A stretch of DNA of 64,000 nt from Heterostelium album PN500. Lineage: Eukaryota > Evosea > Eumycetozoa > Acytosteliales > Acytosteliaceae. The notes below the pieces were generated by a model. That model worked only from the letters and a program-made list of their open reading frames with translations, was not told where the DNA came from and made no database searches. The position numbers and the translations under genes are program-made. Where the stretch lies: assembly GCF_000004825.1 (NCBI RefSeq), contig NW_008805077.1, forward strand, positions 186,001-250,000, written 5' to 3'. Positions 45,702 to 59,800 of the stretch are shown here, piece after piece (position 1 is the first letter of the stretch; every line of letters begins with the position of its first letter).

Positions 45702-47585
45702 ATGGTTATAATGGATCATCAATATGATGGTATAAAGTTGGAGCAACCAACTGGATCACCATCGGTTTTGAAGAATGGACATATTCACACAAGTGGACAA
45801 CTACACAACTCAACATCCAATTTCATTGCTGGAATAAATACGATTGGTCAATCGATCAAAGAGAGTGTCAAGGAGATACCGACAGATATCATTATGATAA
45901 AAGATAGAATAGTCAATAAGAACTACTTTTTGTTGGGCGAAGATATGATACTTACGGATGACGAACAACTCTTGAAACTCGAGAATGAATCATCGATTTC
46001 CTCGGATCAAGTCGTTCGTAGACCCATTGGAATCAAAGACAATGAAACCGGTTTGAATTCGTTCGATCGTTCGGCTCCATCAACAACATCCAGCAGCACC
46101 AGCAATCGCTTCAGATCTCTTAGTTCACCATCGCTACCAGGACAAAAGTCTGAATCCTCTCTGGAATATCTACTACAACGTTCAAAGATATTCATAGCCA
46201 AGAGAAACAATAGTGTAGATGAAACTGCCAATGGTAATTCCACTGGTATAATACAAAACAATATAAATAATAGTAATAATAATCAATGTAATAATAGTAA
46301 TAACAATAGCAATAATTGGGAAAATGATTTAAGAATTAGATCATTCTCTGTTGGCGCCAATGAAAGAGATAGATTGAAATCTACTAGTTCCGGTATGCCA
46401 ACTCTCAATGAATGTCAGGAGATACTGCAAATCGTCAAGGAGGAACAAAAGAAACAGCATCAGTTGAATCAGAGTAGCAATCATGTTATTTTGGTGACGA
46501 GGGAAGGCTGCCAGGATGAAGAGGATATCGAGAATCACAATGACAAAGAGATTCAAGTGTATACCATCCAATCGGCACCAATAAACATTTCCGCAAGAAA
46601 GTCATCGCCACTCCGTGAATCACCACTTCCCTCGCCTAAAAACAGACGTCCAATGTCACCTGAGATCGCCAGAGTTCTTAGTTCCTCGCCGGATTGCAGT
46701 CTTCCACAGCTGTCTAGCTCCACACCATCGACTCCCACCATGACAAAACCAGTACCACCTCCAAGATCGCCACTATCACTTCGTAACTCTACACAATCGA
46801 CACCTACACACTCGCCACTCTCCAACTCATCCTCTAAAATCTATCCTCCTAAAAAGACATCAACAACAAGCAACACAACAACTACAACTACAACCACAAC
46901 AACAACCACTGGCGAAAAGTCTATCTCCATTGGAATGGCACTAGCTAAATCTAAATCCAGTGGAAACATACCAATCACAAACAAACCACTATCCTCCTTC
47001 CAATCGGAATTGAATTCAATTCTACAAAAGAAACTTCCAGCACAGCCAGCAGCTGTTGACCAACTGGAATCCAGCACTAAAGAACAACAACAACAACATA
47101 ACCAACAACAAAATAATAAAGATAAAAAAGATAAACATAATAATAACAAAGAAAAAGAAGAATCGTCAAAGTCCAACAAGTCATCATCAAAGTCCAATAA
47201 ATCATCATCGTCAGAGTGTGCCAAGATTATGTTAGTATTTCCAACCAAGAGAATCCAACGAAGCTTCAATGATTCCGATTCGCTCTACCAACTGAAAGAG
47301 TATGTAGAATCACTTACCATCAAGGAAACCGGACCGCTAGCCAGCACCCATTCACTCTCGATCGATAGTGCAATCAACAGTACCACCAACACTAAGAGTA
47401 AGTCAGGTGGTAGCAGCAGCAACACCAATCAACAACAACAGCACAAACACCTTAAAGACTATGAATTGACATACACGATCGACGAGACCAAGATAAAAAT
47501 ATCCAATTTCAATCACTCATTCAAAGATGTGGGTTTCACCGGTAGAACCAAAGTGATCAACATTGCATTGAAACAACAACAGTGA
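45702..47585 (+). CDS. Low-complexity protein with C-terminal UBX-like domain
   Basis: A single exon of 627 residues; the start is MVIMDHQYDG, with an A-rich context before the ATG. The N-terminal ~75 residues are non-repetitive (SIKESVKEIPTDIIMIKDRI), followed by Ser, Asn, Thr and Pro-rich stretches and a Lys/Asn/Ser-rich tract. From about residue 505 comes a folded end: AKIMLVFPTKRIQRSFNDSD, LYQLKEYVESL, YELTYTIDETKIKISNFNHS, VGFTGRTKVINIAL. The order (beta-strand, FPTxxRxxRxF, D-S-L-x-x-L, Y-x-L strand, final strand) fits a UBX/ubiquitin-like fold, interrupted by a Ser/Thr/Gln insert. UBX domains typically bind the p97/Cdc48 ATPase; the FPR-type loop is altered, so binding is uncertain. 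No UBA or SEP domain is seen. Confidence 0.75.
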   Translation: MVIMDHQYDGIKLEQPTGSPSVLKNGHIHTSGQLHNSTSNFIAGINTIGQSIKESVKEIPTDIIMIKDRIVNKNYFLLGEDMILTDDEQLLKLENESSISSDQVVRRPIGIKDNETGLNSFDRSAPSTTSSSTSNRFRSLSSPSLPGQKSESSLEYLLQRSKIFIAKRNNSVDETANGNSTGIIQNNINNSNNNQCNNSNNNSNNWENDLRIRSFSVGANERDRLKSTSSGMPTLNECQEILQIVKEEQKKQHQLNQSSNHVILVTREGCQDEEDIENHNDKEIQVYTIQSAPINISARKSSPLRESPLPSPKNRRPMSPEIARVLSSSPDCSLPQLSSSTPSTPTMTKPVPPPRSPLSLRNSTQSTPTHSPLSNSSSKIYPPKKTSTTSNTTTTTTTTTTTTGEKSISIGMALAKSKSSGNIPITNKPLSSFQSELNSILQKKLPAQPAAVDQLESSTKEQQQQHNQQQNNKDKKDKHNNNKEKEESSKSNKSSSKSNKSSSSECAKIMLVFPTKRIQRSFNDSDSLYQLKEYVESLTIKETGPLASTHSLSIDSAINSTTNTKSKSGGSSSNTNQQQQHKHLKDYELTYTIDETKIKISNFNHSFKDVGFTGRTKVINIALKQQQ

Positions 47586-50500
47586 TATTATAATTAACTT
47601 TTTTTTTTTTTTTATTTATAACCGTTGTCAACCAATTTGGAGTCCACAAAAAAAAAAAAAATCAAATCAAATAATAAAATTAATGAGGTTGTGTGACGTT
47701 CTATAAAAAAGTTTCTTTATTTTGTAAAAACAATGATGCCAACATAATTATCCACACCCACAAGATCTCGAATTCACGATGAATATTATAATCATCAGGA
47801 TCACTGACCAATTGAGAAAATCACACAAAAAAAATTAAAAATCTGAGTGTCTGAATTAAATAAATCATATTATTATAAATAAAATAATTAAAACAAACAA
47901 ATCATAATTGATTCTTTAAGAATTATAAGTTGTTAAATACTATGGTATGACGACAGGGAAAAATAAATATTTATATTCTTATTAAAAAAACTCAATAATT
48001 AAAAGCAAAAAAAAAAAAAAAGAAAATTCATCTATTCATCAGTTAATTTATGATCTGTTTGATAGAATAGAATTCGAAAATATAACTATTATAAATTTAT
48101 TGTTGGTGTTGTTAAGTTGGTTATATAATTCATCAATTTCGTGTCTTGATTATATAATTGTAACAAAAAAATATTAAAAAATAAATTTATTAGCAAATTA
48201 ATTAAAAGGAGAGGAGTTTTTTGTTTTTTGTTTTTTCATAAAATTGAGTGTGCGCAGCGCAAATAAGAAATTTTTGTATGGACCGATGACATAAAACCAA
48301 AAACCAACTCAAACTTTTCAAATAAATCATAAAAATAAAATAAAAATAAAAAATAAAAAATTTTCATTTAAAATTTGAATGTTTTTTTATTTTAATAGCC
48401 TGAATGATTTTTCAAACAAAATAAGAAAAAAAAAAGCAAAAAAAACACAAAATTTTTCTTTTTTGATTTGGTCATTTAAAAAAACAAAAAAGTATTATAT
48501 CATTTTTTTATTAATTATTTCTAAATTATCCATTCGTATATATATTTTTATCAAACTTTTAATATTTTACAAAGACAAAATCAGATTAATTTAGAAAAGT
48601 AAAAAAAAAAAAAAAGTATATATTAGTAATAATCAACAACAAATTAGTAAAGCACAATATTTTTTTTTTTTTGGTCAAATATATCAACTTTTATTCGTTT
48701 TTTAAAAACATTTTTATGTGATCAATCACCTGCTCATTAATTTCTATTGAAAAGAAAAATCATTTTTACAGTGGAATTTAGAATTACGGTTTTTCACTTG
48801 TTATTATTTCCCAAATAACTTTTTTTTTTTTTTTTTTTTTTTTTATTGTAAGGAACTTTTTTTTGAAGGACATACAATCACACAGTAAAACAAAACCCAT
48901 TCTGTCAAAAGTTTTTTCGTTAGAAATAGTTGATTCTACTCGCAAACCACACTTTTTTATTGATTTTTCTTTTTTTCTTGCCTTTTTTTTTTTTTTTTTT
49001 GCACAAGGTCCAAAAGAGATCAGCAATAACAAAATAAGTCTCATTTCATTGGGAGTCAGTAAGCTTACATTCATTATATATCTATTTTTAATGGTCAATA
49101 TTATAATTATACAGCAAGCATATATCAGATTTAGATAGATAGACATTTAGATTTATAAATGCTTATAGTACTCTAAGTTGGCCAGTGTTATTGTTGTCGC
49201 TATTATTATTATTCTCACTCTCATCTGGTGATCATCTGATTTTCGTCTCTTTATTATTGTTAACAAAGTGTAGGTGTGGACCAATTAAAATAGATAAATT
49301 AAGTTGCGAAATAAGAATCGACAGACAGAGTCAGAAATCAGATATACAGACACTCAAATCATTATATCTATTAGATCAATCATAAACTTTACCCATAAAA
49401 ACAATCTCCGACGATTCATATCAATCAAGATATATATAAAGTTAAAGATTGATTTCTTCTTTTATTTTTTATTATAATTATTGTCATTATTTTCTTTAGT
49501 TTACTGTTTTATAGTAAATTCACAATAAACAAACCAACCAACTTCTCATTTACTTATAATACGTTGTTTGTCATCCTATTATTATTATAATTTCAATAAT
49601 AACCACATCTCGCACGAATACATTCCCGCCAGTCAAAGTTTTAAAACTTTAATTCATTTTTGGTTGAAACAAAAACATTGTCACTATCATCCACTCTAGA
49701 TCTCATCAAGAATGAAACAAACAAATAAAAATAAAGAAAGAAAGACAAAGAGTTGTTGTGATATCAAGATAATAATAATAGTAAATGAAGAGTGTAGTGT
49801 GATTCAATGTGGTGGTGTGTTTTATCCATTAAATTAACTTTTGTTTGTTGGTTGTGACTTACTTTATAATCAAAAGTCATTATTATAATTATAATATACT
49901 CAATTACTTAATTACTGTAGAGTGTGTGTAGTAGAGAAAAGAATTTGGTGGTAGTGATAGTGATGGTGGTAGTTGTAATAGTGGTGGTAGTGCTATTAAA
50001 TATGGATTTTGTTGTGGTTATAGATATATAAATACGATATTTCCTTTTAAAGTGCAGTTTCATTTTAATCGCATCCAAATACTCACTATAATCACTTAAA
50101 CATATTTATTTAAACTCTCACACCGCAGCCACCACCTATTGTAATTATCCACACCCCGCAAATAAATACCAACAAAATGTTAATTAACATTATCATCATC
50201 ACCAAAGCATTACATTTCATATTGTACCATATCAGCAGAACATTATTCATATGTACCACCAACTCTCACAGCCAGGCGATATGTTCATATCTCATCCAAC
50301 AAAACAAAACACAAAAATTCTATGTTTATAAAGAGGAATATAAAAAGAAAATGATTTATTTATAATAATAGTGTATTTTTGAATATATATATATAAAACA
50401 AAATTTCACATTATTTTTATTTGTTTGTCTTTATCCACTTTTTCTTCTTTTGAAGTAAGGTGATGTGGTGGTTGTGAAAAACATTTAGGTTTTTTTTTTA

Positions 50501-53266
50501 TTGTATTTTCCACATACTTGATAAATTCATTTCCAATTTTTAAAATATTTTGGTGTTTTCTTCTTTTAAATGTGTTATACTTATTGTTATGACTGCTAAT
50601 TAACACACACCACAGTATTGGTTCACCCTATCACACGCCATTTGACTAATAATATTACTACTACTACCAAATTTATTGTTCAATCCAACACTATATCTAA
50701 CAATCGTGTTGTTGGTTTGTTTGTTATTTTATTTGTTTGTCATAACATCAGAGTGTTGGTTCATAAATTCCAAAAAAAGATAGTAGCAGGATGCATTTCA
50801 CTTTCTTTTTAGTTCTTTCTATTTAAATGAAGGAAGGGAGAAAAGAAGCTGGGGTGATTTCAAGAATTTCAATTACAACAACTTCTACAAATAACCTTGC
50901 ACAATATTTGGTACGACTAGTGAGTGAATGACTGTAGCTACATTTACCAAAATACCTTTTTTTTTAATCGATCATTATTTTCCATTGAAAATTTTATTCA
51001 TATTTGTTTGTTTCTTATATTTTGTTGTAATTATCGATGTTGTTGATTGTGTTTTTCATTTGAAAATTTTATTATAAAATCAAATCAAAACATAACAACA
51101 AATTCAAATAGATTTATTAATTAAATTTTGATAAAATAAGTTTTATTTTAGTACAACTGTTGTTGTTGCTGCTGTTCTTCCTTGTTTGTTGATCAACATG
51201 TTGTTTTAAATTTTAATAATGTGAATTATAAAACAGATTTGTTAATACTAAATAAGTTAATAATTTGTGCTTTAGTGTTTTTTTATTATATCTTGTTGTT
51301 GGTTCATAAAGCAGAGTTTATAATCAAACTATAATTATATTTTAGTAGGAATATTAAAATTCAAAATAAATCAAAATCAAAATTCCAATTCCAATTCCAG
51401 TTCCTCCACTCAGTCATTCATTTCACACACCCAACAAGCAAAACAAACACCTTCAGAATTCATTTCACTTATTTATCATTTTACATTTTACATTTTAAGA
51501 TTATATCTTTATTAACATTCAAAACAAATCAATTTAGGTTACTTAATCATAAAACAAAACCAACCAAATAGCTAGAATATTCAACCAACCAGAAGAATAA
51601 CAAGTCATCATCACCTGTATATAGACACACGAACCAATCAATCAAATCAGCAACTTAAAAATAATTATTTTCTTGTCCTTTTATAAAATGTTCCATTAGT
51701 TTAATTATTTTCCAACAATATTGTAAGTACTTTCGAAAAAAAAAAAGAAACAGATACAGAAAAATAGACAACAGTTAATTTATGTCCACCATAATTTTGG
51801 TCAAGTTGCATTTAAAAAAAAGTCAAATATATATTTCCCAAAAATAGAACTTTTCACTTTAATTAATCCCTCTTTTTCGAAAATGTATACAAGTTTATCT
51901 TTACATTTTAAAATAATCGAGTTTGTATATTATATTTTTAATGCTTGCAACTTTGTTTAGCAGCTCAGCTCATTAAAAAAAAAAAACAAAACAAAAAAAC
52001 ACAAATTAGATGTTTGTGGACTACAACTCAACGCATTTAACAAAAATGAAATGTGATCATTATTTATTAAAATTAACAATAACAAAACACCATTAACATT
52101 GTAGCAAGCAATAGCAGCCATTAATTAATTACCAAATCAATCAATCAATCAATAGTATAATATTATTAATCAATAATAATAATTCATTTCAAAAACTTGT
52201 GGTTTGTTTAGATTTAATTATTTACATTTCTCTATTCATTTAATCTCCTTTCCTAACGACTATATTTGAATTCATTCATTACCGATCTTGTTTATTTGAA
52301 AATTTTTTAAAAGCACAAAAAACAAAAAACACACCCGAATCAACATAACAATCCATTATACCACTCAAATTCCACCACACCCCACAAAACCAATTATGAT
52401 CACAATTCCTATTATTATAATAACTTAGACTAATATATTTATTTATTTATTATTAAATAATAATCATGTGTAAAAATAATAATAATAATTAATATTGCCA
52501 TACATATTAAATTAATATTGCATGGATTAATTTGAGAGTTGTTGATAATAATATTGTTTTTTTTTTTTTTTAATTTATTTTTCAATTCATATATCTAATA
52601 ATTTCTTTTGCTGCAATTGCATTGCATCGCTTCTCCCTTCCTTCCTTCCTTCCACTCTTTTTCATTTCCTGTTGTTTGCGTGCACGCCTCTGTCTTGTCC
52701 CTTTCCAATCGCATCTTTCATCAAAACAATCTAATTAATTAAAAAAAAAAAAAAAAAAAAAAAAGTTTTGGCCTGTCTCCAAATCTTACCTGATCATTAT
52801 TCATTAATTAATTATTCGAATTGATTGTTTGATGCTGGTGTGATTCAAATTAATATAACCTAACCATCCTTTATTTCTCATTGTTCGTATCTCTCTTTTT
52901 TGGCTTGACTGACTTTTATATCACTATCAATAAAAATAATAATAATAATATGATTATTATAAGTTGGACATTCAAATTTCGAAATTTGAATTTACAAATC
53001 AAACACTACAATCATAATTACTCAGTTTCATTATTAAATTTCTAACATCTCTACTCTTTTTTTTTTACATCCCCACTACTTACAAATTCAAATTTCTCAC
53101 TTTGGAAATTTGAAAATAATTTAGTAGTAAAAACAACAGTCAATCAAAAACCAAACACCAACAACCTTAATAACAATATTCAGAAGTAGAAGCAGAAGCA
53201 ATACCGGTAGTTCAAACACCTAGAATCAATAATCAATAATAATTAACACAAAAAGGGTATAATCAG
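47586..53266. other. 5.7-kb gene-free region upstream of the STAT gene
   Basis: AT-rich, with long homopolymers (for example 48822-48844 and 52741-52764), GT-rich and CA-rich islands (about 49900-50000, 50120-50160), a polypyrimidine patch and the palindrome GCGTGCACGC (52678-52687). No convincing coding sequence or RNA gene. CA/GT-rich boxes recall G-box (GBF) sites of dictyostelid developmental promoters (inference). Confidence 0.5.
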
Positions 53267-56200
53267 ATGTCAAATAATATTTTAAATACGTCCAATAGCA
53301 ATACACATCAACATCTACAACATCTTCTTCACAGTAGTAACAGTAGTGGTAGCAGTAGCAGTGGTAGCAATAGCAATAGCAATAACACTCGTTTCACTAC
53401 AAACAACCAACAACAACAACAATTATTATTCGAACAAATTCAACAACAATCAAAAATGATTCCAAATAGTTCGTCATCTTCGACATTGTCGAAAAAGTCA
53501 AGTTTGTCACACATGACAAATATAGATGATGCCGCTTCTGCCTTTGCTGTGCATAGTGGTGGCAGTGGTGGTGGTGGTGGTGGAAGTTCTGGAGGAATTG
53601 GATCACCTTCTAGTATTCTCAAGATACATAGTAATAGCAATAATAACAACAGTAATAATAACAATGTTTCATTACCATCGTTATCTGATATAAATTGGAA
53701 TAATAATAGCAATAGTAATCCAAATATTAATAATTCAAGCGCAAATAACAATCATCATCACCACAACCACAACCATCATCATAATCATTCGCACACACAC
53801 CACTCACAATCTTCTCAAAATAGTAATAATATTAATAATTCGAGTGGTGGTGTTTCACCACTAACAAACTCACATCAATCCGACTATAGTAGTAACAGCA
53901 ATAGTAGTAGTAGTAGTAGTAACAATAAACTTGGAAATATTATGGATGTACCGTCCTCACCTGAATTTTCACATCTTCATCAACAACAACAACAACAACA
54001 ACATCACCGTTCAACAACTTTGTCGTCATCGTCGTCATCGTCGTCAATGGTGGTGGACAGTGCAAATGTACGTTTACAACAATATGAAGCATCAATCGAA
54101 TCGTTGATAAACCAAGTGCAGTCGGCACACGACCGTGAGCAAAAGCAGCGAAGCTACACCAAGTCGATAGAGGAAGGCTACGCCAATCTCGAATCGGAGA
54201 ATCTCAAGTTGAAGAAAGAGCTCTTTGAGATGAACAAGAAACTCAATGAAATACTTCAAATGAAGTTTTCACCGCAACCTACCATCTCCGCTCCAACTTC
54301 TTCTTCCTCTTCGAATTTGCCCATCACTTCCAAGTTCACATCTTCTCTTGCCGTTTCCGGTTCGCTTCCACCGCCACCCAGTCACGCCGACAAGAAAAAG
54401 CTGGAACTCCAACAAAAGAAGAAACCACGTGGCGGAAATGGTGCCATCGAAGGTGACGAGGAATTGGTTGCCGAAGCACTTGGATCATTCGTGGAACTCA
54501 CCTCGACTAGCTCCTCGAGAAAACCAATGTTGAAGCGTTCCAACAGTGAGGATTCATTCCGTCACAATCCAAACCAAGGAATGTCGATGATGTCGCCTCA
54601 CGCCATGATAATGGCATCGCGTGGTGGTGACCCAACAAGTTCATCTATGGACTGGGCCATGGGCAACTCTTCGGATCTCGACGACCTCAAATTCAAAAAG
54701 CGCAGATCCGACCAATTCATGAACTCGCCGCCCACCGAGCAACCACCAGCCGGCACCAAAACCAAGAAGCCTCCCCAATTCAACCCGTCTTCGCCACCCA
54801 ATCTCCAGCGTCACCACAGCTTCTCAATCAACAGTCCCGTCAAGTTGGAGTCGTCACTCCACAGCAGTGGCGGCATCATGGAGTTGAGTTCGTCACCCTC
54901 GTCATCTTCGAACCAATTGACATCGAGTGGTGGAATTCTAAAGAAACCAAAGAAACAAAACAACAACAATAACAATAATAATATCCAAACAACAACAACC
55001 ACATCAACATCAACACCTCAACAACAATCACATTTCCCCTCACAAATGCAAAACATTGGACAACTTCCAGAGATGGAAACCGATGTCGATAGTACTGATG
55101 AATTCGACTTTAAGGGAAGCACTGGCATGCCACGCTCTGGAGATGGCGACTCACCGGACAGCAATGAAAACTCTCGAAATTCATCGTCACCGATCGAGGC
55201 ACCAATGTCCGATGCCAACCTCTTCAAATCGATTGCCAACGACACTCCTCACGAAGCGCTACTCAATGAGATACACCACCTTCACCAACTACAACGTGAA
55301 TCGCTCGAAAAGATGCATCTCACACAGAAGCAATTCCTCACAACCGACGGCGCCAACAACCACGACGACATCTACGCTGCTCTCCAAACGGAACAAAAGA
55401 AACTGGCCGGCCAAATCGAATCGGAACTCCAAACACTCAATCAAATGTACAGTCAAACCATTCTGGAACCTAACCAACTGTGTAAACTCGACATATTGCT
55501 ACAGGATCTCTCCATTCAATATAAACAGCTGCAGCTCTACCAGAATGAGTTGAACTATGGTCCTGGCGGTCCGGAACTTCCAGTGGCGTTGGTCATCACC
55601 AAACAGCCGTTCCCAATGGTCATCTCGAAATTCAAGCAACTCCAAGAGGATCATCTCACTGTCCAACTCCTCGTTGGTTCCAACGTCGACATCATTTCAT
55701 ACTCACCGATTCGCGCCGAACTCATTTTCCACTCGAAAGCACTCACCAAGGGTTCGGCCACTCTCATCGGTGGAATCGGCTCGGTCAACAGCGGAACCGG
55801 AGGCAGCGGTGGAAACAGCGCCCTCAAAAAGCACATTGAAAAAGACACGCAATCCATCGACCCAGTCAAAGGCAATGCCAAATTCCCAATTAAATTCCTC
55901 ACGGGAACGCGTAAGGGATGCGTCAAACTCCACTTTGTCCTCCAGATCAAGACCACCGACGGACATGTATATAACGTGCCGAGCAGCACTTCCCAGCCGT
56001 TCATCGTAATCACCAACGATTGCCAATGGGAAGGCAGTGAAGGAACACTGCTCAAAAAGGAATCGTTCAACGAGAAGTTTGAAATAACCTGGCCTCACTT
56101 TGTAAATATACTCCAAAAACACTTTCTAAAGGCAACCAAACAGAGTCCAATTCAACCGACACGTCCACTGTCGAGCTACGACTTTTTCTATTTGAATACC

Positions 56201-56874
56201 ACTTTCTTTGGCAGTCGTTCGTTCGTCAGCCACAAGGATTTCGATCAGTTCTGGTCGTGGTTTGGCAAGTCGCTTCAGACGCTCCGCTACAAACGTCACA
56301 TCTCTACGCTCTGGCAGAACGGACTGATATTCATGTTCCTCAAGCGTGAGTCGATCAACAACATTCTCAAAGGACAGGAACCAGGTACTTTTGTCATCTT
56401 ATTCTCTGAGATGTTCCCAGGCCAGCTCGAGATCTCCTACGTTGGATTCGACAAGGACCAGAAATCCGACAGTGCACACGTCAGCAACAACAGCACCACC
56501 AGCAGCACAAGCACCAACGTCGATCCAAACGATCCCAAACCACTCACCAAAATCAAACACTACTTGGTGCAGCCCAACGACACTTCCGGAAGTAAAAGAA
56601 CACTACCTGATTTCCTCAATGAATGTCCACAGTTTACGCATATTCTACAAGTAAGTTTAATTAGTTTATTATTTATTATTTCATGAATTTTGAATCAGAA
56701 AATTAATATCTATATTATTATTATTACTAGCTCAATGTTTCAACTTTGTCACATACCGAATCAACAATACCACCATTTAGACGTGAACTCAAGAACACTG
56801 TACTTGAGCCATATTATAGTAAGCGACAAAATTCACAAAACTTTTTGGGAAGTGGTTATGATCCACTTACTTAA
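53267..56874 (+). CDS. dstB: STAT family protein, STATb-like (Leu in place of SH2 Arg)
   Basis: Exon 1 is 53267-56650 and exon 2 is 56731-56874 (1175 residues). Residues 1-640 are mostly Asn, Ser, His and Gln tracts with one coiled-coil stretch (about 270-325). From about 655 the STAT core begins: a helical bundle (EALLNEIHHLHQLQRESLEK onwards), a DNA-binding beta domain (VALVITKQPFPMVISKFKQL to QPFIVITNDCQWEGSEGTLL), a linker (FEITWPHFVNILQKHFL) and an SH2 domain from about 1005 (LWQNGLIFMFLKRESI). At the phosphotyrosine-binding strand the sequence is GTFVILFSE; Leu1045 (TTA, 56399-56401) occupies the place of the normally invariant Arg. D. discoideum STATb is known for an Arg-to-Leu change here, hence the symbol. 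Tail tyrosines Tyr1156/1157 (EPYYSKRQ) are candidates for the dimerisation phosphotyrosine. A nuclear transcription factor. Confidence 0.88.
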
Positions 56875-59800
56875 GATAATTTAAAATTTTTCAACATCAA
56901 CAACAACATCTCAGTCTCGTCTCACTCTTTCTCTCCAATCAATATAAAAGATAAGCCACCACCTATACATACACTTCAATATATACATATATTTTTCCAA
57001 CATCAACAATCAACTCAACTACTACCAACCCCAAGCCTACGACTTTGAAAGTATAATTCAACAATTATGCTCATTCACATATACATATATTAAATAGAGT
57101 AATCCGATATCGTCTCCACCAACGTTCTCTCCACCTCCTTTTCGTAGTTTTTTTATCTTGTTGTTTTTTTTCTTACAACAAACAACTGAACTTTCACAAA
57201 ACAATGATTTCAAGACCAGTGTTTTACTATGACCACTTAAAGCAGGAGGAGATCAACAACCACCCGTCCAAATAAACAAAACTCAATCAATCTTAATCAA
57301 TTTGAAATAAATATATTTATTTATTATTTAATTTTTTGTAGTTTTCTTTTATTTGATTATCAGATTTTTATTAAATCAATCATGATTGAACTAATCAATG
57401 TTAGGCATTGTTTACCTTTTTGTTTTTTTACCTTGCAAAGTTTTCATAGAAAGGTGTTGGACCATCAAAAAAAAAACAAAAAAAAAAATTGAAATGAATC
57501 TGTGATTGTGGGTGAGATTCAATCAAAAAGTTAGCTTGTCCAATCAGAAAACCTGTGTTGTGATCTGATAAAACATCTGGAGACGCTAATTAAAGAATAA
57601 ATAATTTTAGATTTGACAAAAAAAAACACTATTTCCAGCTGTGCAAAAAACAAAAACAAACTAAGTTTAGTTCTTCTCTCTTTCATCATATACCAAAATA
57701 TAAGTTAATATACTATTTATATTATCAATAGGTAACTTTATATATCGATATACCCATTCTACATGTATACATTATTTTGATTTATTTTGATTTATTTTGT
57801 TTTGTTTTTTTTTATTCTTCCCACTCGTTTTTTTTAAACAACAATACAAATACGAATAGTTTTTTTTTTTCAAAATAAAATTTTAATCATTTAATTGTTA
57901 AAAACAATGTTGGACAAAGAAGAAGAAAAGAATAAAGAAAAAATCAGCAATCATGGATTCACTATATTTAGTTGACTGAGTACCCTAGCTTTATCAATTT
58001 CAAATTGGTGGTGGATGTAGCTAGTTGTATAGATACTGGCTAAAGCAATGAAAAAGAGATGACAAAATTTTTTATCAATTGACTATCACAAATGATTATC
58101 GATTTGGTTTTTTTAAATCAAAGAAAAAACAAAAGTAATATCTTCACTAATATTCAAAAACAACATCAAAAGCAATAACAATAATCTACATGTAGCAAAG
58201 AAACAAACAACTTATCCCGTGTACTTCAAACTTAAATGTTTAAATTTTACTTTAATAGTTCGCAATTCACACTCTCAAAATTAAAAACAAAGTCAAGAAA
58301 GAGATGACACAAATTTCTCAAGAATAAGTCAGAATCTATAGATACAAACTGACACTTTTGATCATTCATCAATCATCAACAATAAAGCACCTAAATAAAT
58401 CATGTTTAATACTTTAATATCATTTATCTAGTTGGATGATCAATTGAGATATAAATTGCTATCATATCACAACTCATCTGAAAACACAATTAGGCACCAC
58501 TGTTTTTAAATTACACACATTTTCGGATCACCTTTGCCATCACACCCCAAATTAATTTTGAATCTAATCATTTCAGGGGTAGTGGTGTTACTGCCAAATC
58601 ATCAGAAAAAAAAAAAAAAACAAAAAATACACCATGTTTTCTAATTAAGTTGGTCAACCTTCCCTGTTTTCATTAACAATAAAGAATAAAGTTATTTGTG
58701 TGTTGATCTCAAAAACAACTTTCACCAACCATGTTTTGTGAATCAATCCAAAACACATCGTAACTGACAAACTTTACCTGAATTATGATCGTCAAACGTC
58801 ATTATTTGTGCGTGTGTGTTCCTCCCAATCCAACAAGCAAAGTTAGGAATGGAGGCTTCAAAAAATAGTCGCAACCCCCAATCAGATAAGGGGTATTGAT
58901 CAAATAACCAATCCCACAACACTTATCATTCACTTTTATTTCATTTCCGAACCAATCAAACCAACACAGCAACTACTATTATTGTATCATTATAACTATT
59001 CTCCATTCATATCAACGACAAATTAATTTGAAAGAAAGTACGGCGTATAGGATATAGACAGAGGTACTCAAAACTTAAGGTCCCCAACTGACATCAAACT
59101 CACACCACCATGGTATTTCGATAAAACTTCATTTGATCTAGCTTTTTGAATGAATTTGTCAATCGTAATATCTTTGAATTCAACTCCAATACCTTCGATT
59201 GTCTATCGACCTTTGATTTCTATTTTTATAAAGTTGTTGGAAATTCGAAAACTTGTTCCCAATTCAAACTTGACATATCACATATTTAACAAAATTAAGT
59301 TCCTCATTCACCAACAACCTATTATTTATTTATAAATCAACTATAGTTATCTATATTCATTCTATATCTATTTTATTTAACTCTATCAAAATAGTTTTAA
59401 GTTTCCTTTTGCAAATATAAAACATCATTGGTATTGTTAAAAATCATAAAATTTTTTTATGTTACCTTTTTCTTTTCTATTTTTTGATTGGTAGTTTAAA
59501 TAATCCTCTAAATTCTTAAAATGCCAAATTAATTAATTTCAATCATTTACTAAATTTAATGTACAAACCATATATATCTATTGTAATCATTGATCAGTGC
59601 ACAATGACATTTCAATGATCGCTTGAACCCACCATATTTGTGCATTAAAAAAACAAAAAAATAGCACCAAACTCTTCAATCATCGTGAAAAACGTTAAAA
59701 ATCAAAACAACCAATCAACTTTCTAGTTGGTTTACAACAATGTTGTCATAGTAACTCAACTTACACCTTTCATACCACCAACACAACAACAATTTTTTAA

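Noticed and set aside
46841-47269. Minus-strand 142-codon frame opposite the UBX-like gene
   Set aside because: Complement of Ser/Thr/Gln repeats; no start context or domain.
48784-49146. 120-codon Lys-rich minus-strand frame
   Set aside because: Built on poly-T/poly-A runs and typical of random frames in this AT-rich DNA.
58850-58900. CCCCC...GGGG short foldback
   Set aside because: Only about five pairs; expected by chance over the long gap.
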